From NCBI RefSeq assembly GCF_028069725.1, contig NZ_JANEWG010000003.1:1-64000 (forward strand): 64,000 nucleotides of DNA. The letters are read 5' to 3'. The stretch comes from Citrobacter sp. Awk 4. Its GTDB lineage: Bacteria; Pseudomonadota; Gammaproteobacteria; Enterobacterales; Enterobacteriaceae. The notes below the pieces were generated by a model. That model saw only the letters and a list, made by a program, of their open reading frames with translations. It was not told the origin of the DNA and did not search any database. Below, piece after piece: positions 24,387 through 33,946 of the stretch. The translations under genes and the position numbers were made by a program. Within the stretch, counting starts at the first letter, position 1; each line of letters starts with the position of its first letter.

Positions 24387-25080
24387 TATAACATTTCCCT
24401 GCCGCAAATCCGTGGTCAGGTACTCTAAATCAAATACGCCAGGCAACTTAAGGATAAAGAAGCCCGCAAAAACGAAATAATGATGCTATACCACTATTTT
24501 GCTTGCCCGTTACCTGAAAGAGAACGACCAATCAGGTCGGGCGGATAATAATCACTCCGCAGCCGGACTTATTAGCGATGCGTGCTGTCAACCCTTCCAT
24601 CCTGAATTATCAAGCCTTAATTCACACGAATAATCTGAAAAAACGTTCCATCCTGTAATTTTTTAAAATTTAAACCCATTCGTCATGAATTTAATTTACA
24701 CATTCAGATCCAATAATACACAAAATAATACCTTTTAATTTTTAATATTTAAAAAGTGGCGATAGCGCACCCCATCAACATGGAGTTGGTCAATGGATGC
24801 TGGTTTAATGATTAACAGATCCTGACGTCGTACCACACACTCAAACCGCCCCACAGATACCAGGCGTTGTCATAACCAACCGCGTTATAACCCGGTGTTT
24901 ATCGTTGGTCTAACGGTGTTGGGTAGTAACCGCTTCGGTAAGCCACTTAAAAGCAAAATAATGTTCAATATATTGATTAAAATGGCCACGGTATTCAGAT
25001 CTCAATACCCGAAATACTCTCTACTCTATTGCGGAAACATGTTACACGAACCGCCAGACAACCAAAAAAAGGCGTCTTAA
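24387..25080. other. AT-rich region between the tRNA-like gene and a secreted protein gene
   Basis: This 690-base region is very AT-rich (24640-24760 is nearly all A and T) and has no supported gene. A 61-codon frame ending directly before 25081 has no ribosome site or family. It probably holds promoters for both flanks. No CRISPR, IS end or other known element is visible. Confidence 0.4.
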
Positions 25081-25587
25081 ATGTTAAAAAAGATAGTGCT
25101 GATAAGTTTATTTTCAATTACATACTTACCCGTTGCACAGGCATCATGGAAAACGGTTGTCGAGAACGATATATTCTCTTCTGGCAAAAAAGCTGAACTC
25201 ATCGGAGAAATATCGAATGAAAATCAGTCGGTTGTATTTGATTGCTCTGAAGGAAAGTTAGCTATCAGTCAGGTTGAAGCAGATAGAAACACGGTTGTTA
25301 CAGGAAAAGGGAGTTATCAGACTCTCATCAAAATTGATGAAAATCAGCCTGTCGCATTGAATACGACATTGATAAGAAGAAGCCCGGAGTCTATCGCTCT
25401 TACCAGCACTGAGAAAGATAAAATTATGACGCTTCTGCGGCAGGTACAGGCTCAAAACTCCAGACAGGACTTTTTAATTGGCGTTATGGATAGCAAAGGG
25501 AATCAGCTCTCATCAGGTTCTGGTTCCGTCTCGTTTGCCAAAAAATCTGTAAATAAATTCATTAAGGCCTGCAAAATCGAACTGTAA
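25081..25587 (+). CDS. Secreted hypothetical protein, VasI/TagO-like pattern
   Basis: The 168-residue protein has a signal peptide (MLKKIVLISLFSITYLPVAQ, cut after ASA-like VAQAS). A Cys in VFDCSEGKLAIS and one in FIKACKIEL could pair in the periplasm. The order W, CSEGKL, GKGSYQTLIKIDENQP, SVSFAKKSVNKFIKAC resembles TagO/VasI type proteins, which are single-domain periplasmic proteins of type VI systems or phage superinfection, but no other type VI gene is in the window. Family assignment is tentative. It is followed by a strong terminator. Confidence 0.6.
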   Translation: MLKKIVLISLFSITYLPVAQASWKTVVENDIFSSGKKAELIGEISNENQSVVFDCSEGKLAISQVEADRNTVVTGKGSYQTLIKIDENQPVALNTTLIRRSPESIALTSTEKDKIMTLLRQVQAQNSRQDFLIGVMDSKGNQLSSGSGSVSFAKKSVNKFIKACKIEL

Positions 25588-25655
25588 TTCGAACTCTGGT
25601 TATTCTCCCTGAGCTATCGATATGCGGCTGCGCACGCCTGATATATTGCAGTAAC

Positions 25656-25679
25656 AACCCGCCCGGAGGCGGGTTTTTA
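25656..25679 (+). terminator. Rho-independent terminator
   Basis: AACCCGCC (25656-25663) pairs with GGCGGGTT (25668-25675) around a CGGA loop, and a T-run of five bases follows. It ends the transcript of the secreted protein gene 69 bases upstream. Confidence 0.85.
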
Positions 25680-25861
25680 TTTCGTCCAGGCCTTATATCG
25701 CACGGTTTAAAGCATACATAACAACACGGTGATACAGTAAACTGCCTTGTATCGCCGTTCGACAGACTGACGACGCGAGAAGGTAAACCTAACTAACTGT
25801 TTTTTTTTAAATGTTTCACAACAAACTACAGTGAGTCGCAGGCAACAAGTCCCGGAACAGG

Positions 25862-26263
25862 ATGGGAAAACTCTCTATGCAACTTAGCGAAGCCGAACTG
25901 ATTAAGCGCGCCCCTGTCTGGTATGCGTTATCGGAACTTTTCACCTGGCGTGATCTCCAGGACTATGACTACCGATGGATGGCGCAGGTGCTGAAGGAGT
26001 CCGGGCTAAGTCGGGAAAAGATCTTTACTATTCTGGATGAGGAAGTCGCTCCTGCCTTGCAGACAAACCTCCTATATAACCCCACTCCTGTTATCGATTG
26101 CTGGTCAGAGGACGATGTCAAAGAGCTCGTCTTACGTTATGTCAGCAGAAAACCGACCATTATTGAGAGGGTTATTCCTTCCCACTTTTTACGTAAACAG
26201 CGGCGAAAATACATTCAGGATGAAATCATAAAGCTCACTGCTGAGCTGGATAAACACACATAA
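25862..26263 (+). CDS. DUF7079-like hypothetical protein
   Basis: The 133-residue protein has the pattern RAPVWYALSELF, LQDYDYRWMAQVLKESGLSR and LDEEVAPALQTNLL, matching DUF7079 proteins as I recall them. These are small cytoplasmic proteins of unknown function, often near toxin systems or mobile elements. A second start at 25877 (MQLSEAELIKR) gives a more typical N-terminus and could be the real one. It has a basic C-terminus (FLRKQRRKYIQDEIIKL). Confidence 0.6.
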   Translation: MGKLSMQLSEAELIKRAPVWYALSELFTWRDLQDYDYRWMAQVLKESGLSREKIFTILDEEVAPALQTNLLYNPTPVIDCWSEDDVKELVLRYVSRKPTIIERVIPSHFLRKQRRKYIQDEIIKLTAELDKHT

Positions 26264-26350
26264 AAAAACCGATATTCCAGCAAACTGAAGATTCGCCTGT
26301 CGGCTGAAAATTCGTTATTATCCGCCTTCACTCTCCATCCGGGCAGCCTG

Positions 26351-27049
26351 ATGTCTACGATTTTCGATACCTTTATTGCCCCGCTGTGCCATGACAAGAT
26401 AGAAATACTCTATCAGGACGAACACCTGGTCCTTATCAATAAACCCACAGGATTGCTCAGTCTCTCGGGGAAAAATCCGCAAAATATCGATTCGGTACAT
26501 CATCGGCTGGTACAAATATTCCCCGGTTGCACCCTCGTCCACCGCCTTGATTTCGGCACGTCCGGCCTGATGGTGATTGCCCGCAATAAGGCGATCAATG
26601 CCGCACTCTGCCAACAGTTTAGTCAGCGTACAGTAACCAAAGTGTACAGCGCACTGCTATGCGGACATCTGGCCGACAATGAAGGTGTCATCGACGCGGC
26701 GATTGCCAAAGACCCCGCGCTGTTCCCGCTGATGTCGATTTGCGCAATCCACGGCAAGCCCGCCCGCTCCCGCTATCGGGTTATTGAGCGCTTAAATCAC
26801 GAACAGGAAGATCAGACGTTACTGCCAGTGACGCGGGTAGAGCTAACCCCGGAGACCGGGCGTACCCATCAACTGCGCATCCACTGCCAGCAATTGGGTC
26901 ACCCTATTTTGGGCTGCGACCTGTATGGTGGACGCCTGTTGCCAGGCACCGGGCAGACGCCACGATTGATGCTGCATGCCAGTGAGTTGCATTTTGTTCA
27001 TCCCATTAATCAGGAAAAGATCACAGCTCACCATGCCAGCCCGTTCTGA
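26351..27049 (+). CDS. RluA-family pseudouridine synthase
   Basis: The 232-residue enzyme has the RluA-family catalytic motif HRLDFGTSGLMVIARNK, with Asp as the nucleophile near residue 62, plus VTKVYSALLCG, the ELTPETGRTHQLRIHCQQLG segment and GHPILGCDLYG near the C-terminus. Such enzymes isomerise uridine in rRNA or tRNA. It lacks an S4 domain, like RluA (219 residues), but differs enough from RluA that the RNA target is uncertain. It stands alone without an operon partner. Confidence 0.85.
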   Translation: MSTIFDTFIAPLCHDKIEILYQDEHLVLINKPTGLLSLSGKNPQNIDSVHHRLVQIFPGCTLVHRLDFGTSGLMVIARNKAINAALCQQFSQRTVTKVYSALLCGHLADNEGVIDAAIAKDPALFPLMSICAIHGKPARSRYRVIERLNHEQEDQTLLPVTRVELTPETGRTHQLRIHCQQLGHPILGCDLYGGRLLPGTGQTPRLMLHASELHFVHPINQEKITAHHASPF

Positions 27050-27085
27050 CCGCGGATATCTCTGAGCGCGAAATAGGTGCCCGTC

Positions 27086-27502
27086 TTACAGTGTTGTTAT
27101 TTGTTCAAGAAATTCGCGTTGATATACCAGACCTAACAACACGACTAAATTCGCAATAACACTCACCATAAACCAGGTTTTGAACGGTTGTTTCTGGGTT
27201 TTATGCCGGAACAACTGCTGTGCGATCACACCACCAGGCCACCCACCGACAAGGCCAAAGATCAGAAGCGTTTTTTCCGGCACACGTTGCCAGCCGCTAC
27301 GAGCAGCATATTTATCTGCGCCATAGATCAGAAAAGTTATTGTATTAACCAGCAATAACCACGCCCAGAACGAATGAAAAACGTAATAGCTGGCGATCAA
27401 CGAGAGTGCCAGTACGCTATAACAAAGTTGATTAATTCTCATCTTGATGGTCTTCAGTATCCATAAATCCGCTACGAAGCATAATCCAGGAATGAACCAC
27501 AT
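27086..27502 (-). CDS. DUF1294 membrane protein
   Basis: The 138-residue protein has three or four membrane helices and the DUF1294 hallmarks: INTITFLIYGADKYAARSG-type loop (here NTITFLIYGADKYAARSGWQ), RVPEKTLLIFGLVGGWPGG, and RHKTQKQPF between the last helices. These inner-membrane proteins are of unknown function. A downstream start (MRINQLCY) is possible, but the start at 27502 has an AGGGAGA element. It faces the pseudouridine synthase. Confidence 0.75.
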   Translation of the reverse strand: MWFIPGLCFVADLWILKTIKMRINQLCYSVLALSLIASYYVFHSFWAWLLLVNTITFLIYGADKYAARSGWQRVPEKTLLIFGLVGGWPGGVIAQQLFRHKTQKQPFKTWFMVSVIANLVVLLGLVYQREFLEQITTL

Positions 27503-27623
27503 TTCACCCGTTAATCTCCCTTCATCAGAATACGCCTAATCACCCTGGCAACAGCAATCAACCGGTTGATGAGGGGGATCCCCATGATAAAATGCCGCCG
27601 GATATAACCAATGGAAGCAAAAC

Positions 27624-27980
27624 ATGAAAAAAATCATCGCGATAGCGCTGGGAGCGCTTTTATTGTCAGGCTGTACGGTGCGCGTTGCGGATCTCACTGT
27701 CGCAAGCACCAAGAATTACAACCTGAACGGTGGGCATTTCTACAAAGGGAAGCGGGTAACTGCGGAAGATAGCTATCCGGTTATCATATTCCCGACAGGG
27801 ATCCCGAACGTTAAAACAGCAGCAGATCGCGCTATTGAGAAAGACAAGTGCGCTGTTGGTTTAACCGATGTGGTCGTCACTCAATTAAATCACGCATTTC
27901 TGTTCGGCAAAATCGGCTTACGCGTCGAGGGTAATCTGATTATTGACCGCAGTTTACCCGGTTGCGAAAACGCCAGCTAA
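27624..27980 (+). CDS. Small lipoprotein
   Basis: The 118-residue product starts MKKIIAIALGALLLSGCTVR with a clear lipobox LLSGC, so it is lipidated on Cys 16. The mature part carries DSYPVIIFPTGIPNVKTAAD and a second and third Cys (DKCAVGL, LPGCENAS), which might form a disulfide. I recognise no functional family. The start has GGAAGC as ribosome site. Confidence 0.7.
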   Translation: MKKIIAIALGALLLSGCTVRVADLTVASTKNYNLNGGHFYKGKRVTAEDSYPVIIFPTGIPNVKTAADRAIEKDKCAVGLTDVVVTQLNHAFLFGKIGLRVEGNLIIDRSLPGCENAS

Positions 27981-28065
27981 TAGATTAACCCAGCCTACGT
28001 ACGAGGATGACTCACGCCCACAAACCGGGCAAGTGATGGTCGTTGTTGACGCTCCAGACAAGGGT

Positions 28066-28104
28066 AAACAAAAACGGGCGGCAGTGCCCCTAATCACTGC
28101 CGCC
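28066..28104 (-). terminator. Rho-independent terminator of the iol operon
   Basis: On the minus strand GGCGGCAGTG and CACTGCCGCC form a perfect 10-bp stem with an 8-base loop (28077-28104), followed by CGTTTTTGTTT. It lies 11 bases past the iolB stop and ends the long iolG-to-iolB transcript. Confidence 0.88.
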
Positions 28105-28114
28105 ACTCCCCCGT

Positions 28115-28930
28115 TTAGCGGACGGGATACGTGTTGTTAATCCACGCGTGGTCATCTTCCCAGGTAAAGCACCATTTGCGCACCGGACCGGCCATCACGT
28201 TCAGGTAATAGCTGTCATACCCCGCCATAGTGGCGACCGGATGGTAGCCTTTTGGCACCATCACCACATCGCGGTTGTAGACTGCCATACATTCATCGAG
28301 CGACCGATCGTCGGTATAAACCCGCTGCATGCAAAATCCCTGTTCCGGATTGAGCCGATGGTAATAGGTCTCCTCAAGGTACGTTTCCTGCGGCGGATTA
28401 TCCGTATCGTGCTTATGGCTCGGGTATGAACTGGTACACCCTTCGTTAGTCCACACCTCCACCACCAGCAGGCTGTCCGCAAACTTATCTTCCGGCAGGA
28501 TATTATGGACATAACGCTGGTTATTCCCTTTGCCGCGCTCCTGCGCGTCGATATCCTGCGGAGCAATCAGTCGCGTCGGCCAGTTGCCCTGACCCGGTGC
28601 GGCGCAGACGGCCAGCTCCAGTTTCGTCAGCGCTTGTACCCGCACTGTCTCCCCTGGCTTAACATAAACCGCCCAGGGCTTGATGCGCTCAAAGGGACTC
28701 ATCCGCTCGCCGATATCGGAAAACAGTGCGGTTGGCGTACCGATGCTGGCGCGTCCAGCCACCAGTACCAGGCAGCGCTCCTCAGCCACAGCGGGCAGGT
28801 TCAGTTCCTGTCCCGCCTCCAGTTCAAAGGCTTCGAAACCGACGTACCCCCAGCCCGCCCGTTCAGGGGTGACTGACTGCGTTCGCCCCTGCGCGTCCGG
28901 TGTTTGCCAGCGCGATAGTAAACGTGACAT
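28115..28930 (-). CDS. iolB: 5-deoxy-glucuronate isomerase
   Basis: IolB converts 5-deoxy-D-glucuronate to 2-deoxy-5-keto-gluconate in myo-inositol breakdown. The 271-residue cupin-type enzyme shows the metal-binding stretch YPSHKHDTDNPPQETYLEET (around residues 165-185) with His and Glu ligands, and the C-terminal GYHPVATMAGYDSYYLNVMA. Length matches IolB. It is the last gene of the operon, ten bases after iolE, with a GAGGCG ribosome site and a strong terminator downstream. Confidence 0.93.
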   Translation of the reverse strand: MSRLLSRWQTPDAQGRTQSVTPERAGWGYVGFEAFELEAGQELNLPAVAEERCLVLVAGRASIGTPTALFSDIGERMSPFERIKPWAVYVKPGETVRVQALTKLELAVCAAPGQGNWPTRLIAPQDIDAQERGKGNNQRYVHNILPEDKFADSLLVVEVWTNEGCTSSYPSHKHDTDNPPQETYLEETYYHRLNPEQGFCMQRVYTDDRSLDECMAVYNRDVVMVPKGYHPVATMAGYDSYYLNVMAGPVRKWCFTWEDDHAWINNTYPVR

Positions 28931-28939
28931 TTCGCCTCC

Positions 28940-29830
28940 TCAGAGCAGCCCGGCATCCCGCGCCAGACGACTCAGATTGTTATATCCCAGCCGTGCGTAG
29001 GTCAGCGGATGCGCAACCGCCGGGTCCTGTTCTGCCTCTACCACCAGCCATCCCTGGTAGTTGTGCTGTTTTAGCAGTTGCATAATCGGCGCATAGTCGA
29101 CACTGCCGTCGCCCGGTACCGTGAAGACGCCGCTCAGCACCGCATCCAGGAAGCTGGTTTTGCGGTTTTTCACATCCGCCAAAACGTCGGCGCGCACGTC
29201 TTTGCAGTGGACATGGTTGATACGCGCCGCCCAACGCTGCGCGACCGCCAGCGGGTTTTCGCCTGCAAACGTCAGGTGCCCTGTATCCAGTAACAGGCCG
29301 ACTTCATCGCCAGTGTGGGTCATCAGATTGTCCACATCTTCCGCCGACTCAATCACCGTTCCCATATGGTGATGGTAGGCAATCTGCACTCCCTGCTGTT
29401 GGGTATAGCGGGCGAACTCGGTCAGCTTCTCGCCATACTCCGCCCAACGATCCTGTGGGAAGCGCGGACGCAGATGCACCGGCGTCTGCTGTTCGCCATG
29501 AATACAACTGCTCACCTCAGCGAAAACCATCACCTTTGCGCCCAGTTCACGCAGTAGCGTCAGGTGCGGCTGAACGGCGGCGATCTCCTCTTCAACGCTC
29601 CGCTCCAGCAGGCGACCGGAATACCAGCCAGACACCAGTTTCAGATCGTGTTGGTTGAGAATCGGCCCCAACACCCCGGCTTCACGCGGGAATTTGTTAC
29701 CCAGCTCAAAGCCTTCGAACCCAGCCTCTTTCCCTTCGCTCAGGCACGTCTCAAGCGGCGTTTCCGCACCCAGTGAAGGTAAATCATCATTGGTCCATGT
29801 CAGTGGGTTAATACCTAATTGCACAGCCAT
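28940..29830 (-). CDS. iolE: Inosose dehydratase
   Basis: IolE dehydrates scyllo-inosose to 3D-trihydroxycyclohexane-dione. The 296-residue TIM-barrel (xylose isomerase-like) starts MAVQLGINPLTWTNDDLPSL, typical of IolE, with metal ligands expected in FAEVSSCIHG, YHHHMGTVIE, LLLDTGHLTF and HVHCKDVR. Length is standard. It has an AAGGAGA ribosome site and lies 15 bases after iolC. Confidence 0.93.
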   Translation of the reverse strand: MAVQLGINPLTWTNDDLPSLGAETPLETCLSEGKEAGFEGFELGNKFPREAGVLGPILNQHDLKLVSGWYSGRLLERSVEEEIAAVQPHLTLLRELGAKVMVFAEVSSCIHGEQQTPVHLRPRFPQDRWAEYGEKLTEFARYTQQQGVQIAYHHHMGTVIESAEDVDNLMTHTGDEVGLLLDTGHLTFAGENPLAVAQRWAARINHVHCKDVRADVLADVKNRKTSFLDAVLSGVFTVPGDGSVDYAPIMQLLKQHNYQGWLVVEAEQDPAVAHPLTYARLGYNNLSRLARDAGLL

Positions 29831-29845
29831 CGTATTCTCCTTAGG

Positions 29846-31750
29846 TTATGCCTGCCCGCGCTCACGCCACCAGGCGATCAGCTGCAGGTAGTTATCCCGA
29901 ATGCGCGCCACCAGCTGCGCATCGTCAATGTCATGTTTCAACCACGCGCGGGAGGCTTCGCCAAACAGCGTCCGCCCGACAGCGAACCCTTTTACCAGCG
30001 GCTGCCCAACGGCGGCTTTAAAGTCCGCCCGCAGTTGTTCTGCGGGGGCGTCCAGTCCGAGGATCACCACGCCGCGACAGTGCGGATCGCGTCGTTCAAT
30101 AATTTCGCCGAGCGCTGTCCAGCCTTCAGCGGAGAGCGGTGGCAACTTCCACCAGTCGGGATAAATGCCGAGATTGTAGAAGCGGGAAATGGCGCGCAGA
30201 TACAACTCGTCGCTACGCGGCATCCCCACCGGCAGGATCACTTCCAGCAGCAATTCATGCCCGGACTGGCAGCAGGCGTGATACACCTCGGCGATTTTCT
30301 GCTCCTGCTCCAGACGCAGCCCGTGCGCATCTTCCGGATGGAAAAAGACCAGGCACTTCACCACGTGTTCTTGCGGCCAGCTGATGAGCTGAGTGCCAAT
30401 ATTGCCGTGTTCCATCTCCAGCGGTCTTGAGCCTGGCAATTCAATCGGGCGACCAATCCACCAGCCTTCACCAGTGATGGCATTCAGTGCGTCCTGCCCG
30501 AACGTGCCGTCACACAGCAGCCCCGCTTTACCTTCCAGCCCTGCGCTGTTCGCCGCCTCGCGGCTGGCTTGCAGAATCAACGTCTTCAGTGTCGGAATAC
30601 GCTTTAAGGACGCGCCGCACTGCATCGCCATCTCTTCAAGCTGGCTACGATGATCGAAGGCCATCACACACAGTTCCGGCCACTCACGGCGGCGAGTGGT
30701 GACGCGGTGCAGATGGTTAAGGCGCGGATCAAGATCCGGGCGCGGTACTTGTTCTGCGCGTGAGAGGTAATCATCCAGTTCGATTTTGCTCGGCATGGCT
30801 GGCGCACAGCCGTGGCGCGAAACCACCAGCGCACCGCAGGCGTTGGCGTAACGGCAGGCCTGCTCCCACCCTTCGTCATTGAGATACCCACGCAGCAACC
30901 CGGACATAAACGCATCGCCCGCGCCCAGCACGTTCAGCACGTCCACACGCACGCCGGTAACCGTCAGGCCATCGTCAAGCGAAGGCGGAATGGCATCGGT
31001 ATAAACCGAGCAACCCAGCGCTCCGCGCTTACAAACCAGCGTTGCCGCGCTTACTTCCCGCACCTGCGCTAATGCCTGTAGCGTGTCGGTGCTGCCGCCC
31101 GCAATATGAAACTCCTCTTCAGTACCGACAATCACGTCGAACAAATGGAGCACCGCCTGCAGTTCGCGGGTCACCTGTTCTGCGGCGATAAAGCGCGTTT
31201 CACCGTCGCCCAGTGCGGTCAGTCCCCACAAAACCGGGCGATAGTCGATATCCAGCACCGTACGCACCCCGTGACAACGTGCGTAGTTCAGCGCCGTCAG
31301 TACCGCTTCACGGGTATGCGGATGAGAAAGATGCGTCCCGGTGATGGCAAGGCAACGGGATGAGGCAATGTACTGCTCATCAACATCGCTGGCGGTAATC
31401 GCCATGTCCGCGCAATTATCGCGATAAAAAATCAGAGGAAAGGTGTCCCGGTCTTTAATGCCGAGTAACACCAGCGCGGTCAGACGCTCTTTATCGGTGA
31501 TCAGATGGCTGGTATCGCAGCCGACCTCGTTGAGTTCTTCGCGCAGAAAGCGCCCCATGTGCTCATCGCCCACCCGCGCCAGCATCGAAGAGCGTAGCCC
31601 CTGACGCGCAGTGCCATAAGCTACGTTCCCTGAGGAACCGCCGAGGTATTTGGCAAAACTTGAAACATCCTCCAGCCGGGCACCAATTTGCTGACTGTAG
31701 AGATCAACCGCCACTCGGCCCATGCATATCACATCAAACTGCTTTTCCAC
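29846..31750 (-). CDS. iolC: 5-dehydro-2-deoxygluconokinase fused to a DUF2090 aldolase-like domain
   Basis: The first about 325 residues are a PfkB-family kinase (MGRVAVDLYSQQIGARLEDV, catalytic signature NVLGAGDAFMSGLLRGYLND) that phosphorylates 2-deoxy-5-keto-gluconate. Residues about 330-634 are a DUF2090 domain (CVMAFDHRSQLEEMA, AGLLCDGTFGQDALNAI) related to aldolases and presumed to take the role of IolJ, cleaving the product to malonate semialdehyde and dihydroxyacetone phosphate. This 634-residue fusion is the usual form in many proteobacteria, and no separate iolJ is present. The start is GTG with a GAGGTAT ribosome site. Confidence 0.92.
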   Translation of the reverse strand: MEKQFDVICMGRVAVDLYSQQIGARLEDVSSFAKYLGGSSGNVAYGTARQGLRSSMLARVGDEHMGRFLREELNEVGCDTSHLITDKERLTALVLLGIKDRDTFPLIFYRDNCADMAITASDVDEQYIASSRCLAITGTHLSHPHTREAVLTALNYARCHGVRTVLDIDYRPVLWGLTALGDGETRFIAAEQVTRELQAVLHLFDVIVGTEEEFHIAGGSTDTLQALAQVREVSAATLVCKRGALGCSVYTDAIPPSLDDGLTVTGVRVDVLNVLGAGDAFMSGLLRGYLNDEGWEQACRYANACGALVVSRHGCAPAMPSKIELDDYLSRAEQVPRPDLDPRLNHLHRVTTRRREWPELCVMAFDHRSQLEEMAMQCGASLKRIPTLKTLILQASREAANSAGLEGKAGLLCDGTFGQDALNAITGEGWWIGRPIELPGSRPLEMEHGNIGTQLISWPQEHVVKCLVFFHPEDAHGLRLEQEQKIAEVYHACCQSGHELLLEVILPVGMPRSDELYLRAISRFYNLGIYPDWWKLPPLSAEGWTALGEIIERRDPHCRGVVILGLDAPAEQLRADFKAAVGQPLVKGFAVGRTLFGEASRAWLKHDIDDAQLVARIRDNYLQLIAWWRERGQA

Positions 31751-31762
31751 GTTGATACCTCG

Positions 31763-32896
31763 TCAGACAATATCGTTCACATTCAGCCAGCGGCCTTCCT
31801 GATGCGAAAGTGCAATGGCATCCAACACGCGCGACACTTTCCAGCCCTCTTCAAAGTCCGGCCACATCGGCACATCGGCGGCTATCCCATCGACCAGATC
31901 GCGGACCTCCACCGTCTTTTGATCGTTAAAGCCGATGCCATGACCCGCCCCCATACAAAACGCGGCGTAGTCCGGATGTGAAGGCCCCACCAGCAGCGTA
32001 CGGAATCCCTGGCGATTGACCGGATCGTCATGCAGATACAGTTTCAACTCCGCCATTCGCTCCTGGGTAAAACTGATCGCCCCTTTGGTGCCGGTTATCA
32101 CGTACGACAGTCCCATCTTGCGTCCACAGGCAACGCGGGAGGTTTCAATCACGCCCTGCGCGCCGCTGGCAAACCGCACCATCGCATGCGCCTGATCTTC
32201 GTTCTCCACCGTGACCATTTGCGATGAACCGGTATGCGCCGGGCGCTCCGGCACCACGATCTTCAGGTCGCCGCACACCTCGCGGATATCCCCCACCAGG
32301 AAGTGCGCCATATTGACGATATGCGCCGCCAGATCGCCCAGCGCCCCCAGCCCCGCCGTTTCCTTAAAGCAGTGCCAGTGAATGGGGGCCAGCGGGTCCG
32401 CCATGTAGTCTTCGTTGTGGGTACCGTAAAAATGGATAACGTCGCCAATTTCTCCGCGTGCGATGATCTCCTTCGCCAGCGCCGCTGTCGGGTTCTTCAT
32501 ATAGTTGAACCCCACCAGCGTTTTCACGCCGGCCAATTTTGCGGCCTCCACCATTTCGTGGGCGTCACGGGCGTTCAGCGCCAGCGGCTTTTCCGAATAG
32601 ACGTGCTTGCCGTGGCGGATGGCTTCCAGCGCCATCTCTTTATGCAGATGGTTGGGTGAGCAGATATCCACTACATCAATATCCGGGTCGGCCACCAGCG
32701 CACGCCAGTCCCCGGTCGAGCGCCGGAAACCAAACGCCTGCGCCCGCTCTGCCGCCAGTTCTGGCGTCACTTCCGCTACCATTTCGCGCACCAGTTGACC
32801 GCGCAGGTTGAACACCGTCGACGCCTGGGCATAGGCAATGGCGTGCGCTTTGCCGATATACCCCGTACCAATTAATCCAATTCGTACTTGTTTCAT
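31763..32896 (-). CDS. Gfo/Idh/MocA-family dehydrogenase, second inositol dehydrogenase
   Basis: The 377-residue NAD(P)-dependent enzyme has a Rossmann start (MKQVRIGLIGTGYIGKAHAI), the EKPLALNARDAHEMVEAAKL motif near residue 95, and DLAAHIVNMAHFLVGD typical of inositol and sugar dehydrogenases. It may oxidise scyllo- or another inositol isomer or an oxidised derivative. The start at 32896 has GAGGGATT upstream and begins at the Rossmann fold; the longer reading from 32950 overlaps the permease gene and lacks similarity. It lies between the ABC permease and iolC in the same operon. Confidence 0.85.
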   Translation of the reverse strand: MKQVRIGLIGTGYIGKAHAIAYAQASTVFNLRGQLVREMVAEVTPELAAERAQAFGFRRSTGDWRALVADPDIDVVDICSPNHLHKEMALEAIRHGKHVYSEKPLALNARDAHEMVEAAKLAGVKTLVGFNYMKNPTAALAKEIIARGEIGDVIHFYGTHNEDYMADPLAPIHWHCFKETAGLGALGDLAAHIVNMAHFLVGDIREVCGDLKIVVPERPAHTGSSQMVTVENEDQAHAMVRFASGAQGVIETSRVACGRKMGLSYVITGTKGAISFTQERMAELKLYLHDDPVNRQGFRTLLVGPSHPDYAAFCMGAGHGIGFNDQKTVEVRDLVDGIAADVPMWPDFEEGWKVSRVLDAIALSHQEGRWLNVNDIV

Positions 32897-32906
32897 TGTT
32901 AATCCC

Positions 32907-33935
32907 TCACAGTGCGCCGCGACGGCTCTTGGCATAAGTGTCAAAGGCAACCGCCAGCACGATAATCAGCCCGGTAATAATCTGTTGGTAGTAGGCGGAG
33001 ACGTTCATCAGCACCAGACCATTAATCAGAATGCCCATAATGATCGAGCCGATAATGGTGCCGCCGATACGTCCGTAACCGCCCATCAGCGAGGTGCCGC
33101 CGATCACCACCGACGCGATAACGCGCAGCTCAAAAGTGATCCCCGCCACGGCTTCCGCACTGCCTAAACGGGCGCTAAGCACGAAGCCCGCCAGTCCTGC
33201 CAGACAGCCAATCAGCACGTACACGCTCACCAGGACCCGTTTAACATTCACCCCCGCCAGGCGCGCCGCTTCCGGATTGCCGCCGATGGCGTAGACGAAA
33301 CGTCCCCAGCGTGTTTTATGCAGCGCCAGATAACCGCCGACCGCCACCAGCGCAAAGATCCAGATCGGTATGGAGATGCCGAGCAGTTCACCGCGTCCCC
33401 ACCAGCGATAGCCTGGGTCAAACCCGGCGATTGGCGCACCGTCGTTAATCACCAGCGTCAGGCCACGCCAGATCGTCATCCCGCCGAGGGTGACAATAAA
33501 CGGTGGCAGGCGCAGGCGGGTGACGCCGAGACCATGCAGAAAGCCAATCACGGTGCCCATAGCCAGACAGATGCCGAGGCCAATCAGCCAGCTCATGCCG
33601 CCCCAGGCGTTGGGATCGACCGTGGTGAAGTTGTCGCCTTTAATGACCCAGGCGGCTGTCATGGCGCAGACTGCCAGAATCGATCCCACGGAGAGATCAA
33701 TACCGGCCGTCAGGATCACGAAGGTCATGCCGACGGCCATGATTCCGTAGATAGACACTTCAGTCAGGATGTTGAAAATATTGCGTTCTGAGAGAAAGTT
33801 ACTGTTTTGCGTCTGGAAGAAAATCAGCAGCAAGAACATGAAAATCAGCACCCCGAAACGCTCGAAAAACGCGATCGCATCGATGCGCCCGGCACCTTTG
33901 GTTGGGGTTTGCGGTTTGGTAATCATCTGCGTCAT
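32907..33935 (-). CDS. Sugar-type ABC transporter permease (inositol importer)
   Basis: The 342-residue membrane protein belongs to the RbsC/branched-chain permease family: about ten hydrophobic helices with GIDLSVGSILAVCAMTAAWV, ASVVIGGTSLMGGYGRIGGT and the conserved GGxxIxxG-type loops. With the ATPase and binding protein downstream and upstream it forms a complete importer. Its place inside an iol operon supports myo-inositol as substrate, as for the IatP/IatA/IbpA system. It starts with an ATG after GGAGTTTC. Confidence 0.88.
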   Translation of the reverse strand: MTQMITKPQTPTKGAGRIDAIAFFERFGVLIFMFLLLIFFQTQNSNFLSERNIFNILTEVSIYGIMAVGMTFVILTAGIDLSVGSILAVCAMTAAWVIKGDNFTTVDPNAWGGMSWLIGLGICLAMGTVIGFLHGLGVTRLRLPPFIVTLGGMTIWRGLTLVINDGAPIAGFDPGYRWWGRGELLGISIPIWIFALVAVGGYLALHKTRWGRFVYAIGGNPEAARLAGVNVKRVLVSVYVLIGCLAGLAGFVLSARLGSAEAVAGITFELRVIASVVIGGTSLMGGYGRIGGTIIGSIIMGILINGLVLMNVSAYYQQIITGLIIVLAVAFDTYAKSRRGAL

Positions 33936-33946
33936 GAGAAACTCCG

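Noticed and set aside
24895..25080. A 61-codon frame ending directly before the secreted protein gene
   Set aside because: No ribosome site, no family and AT-rich composition; probably promoter region.
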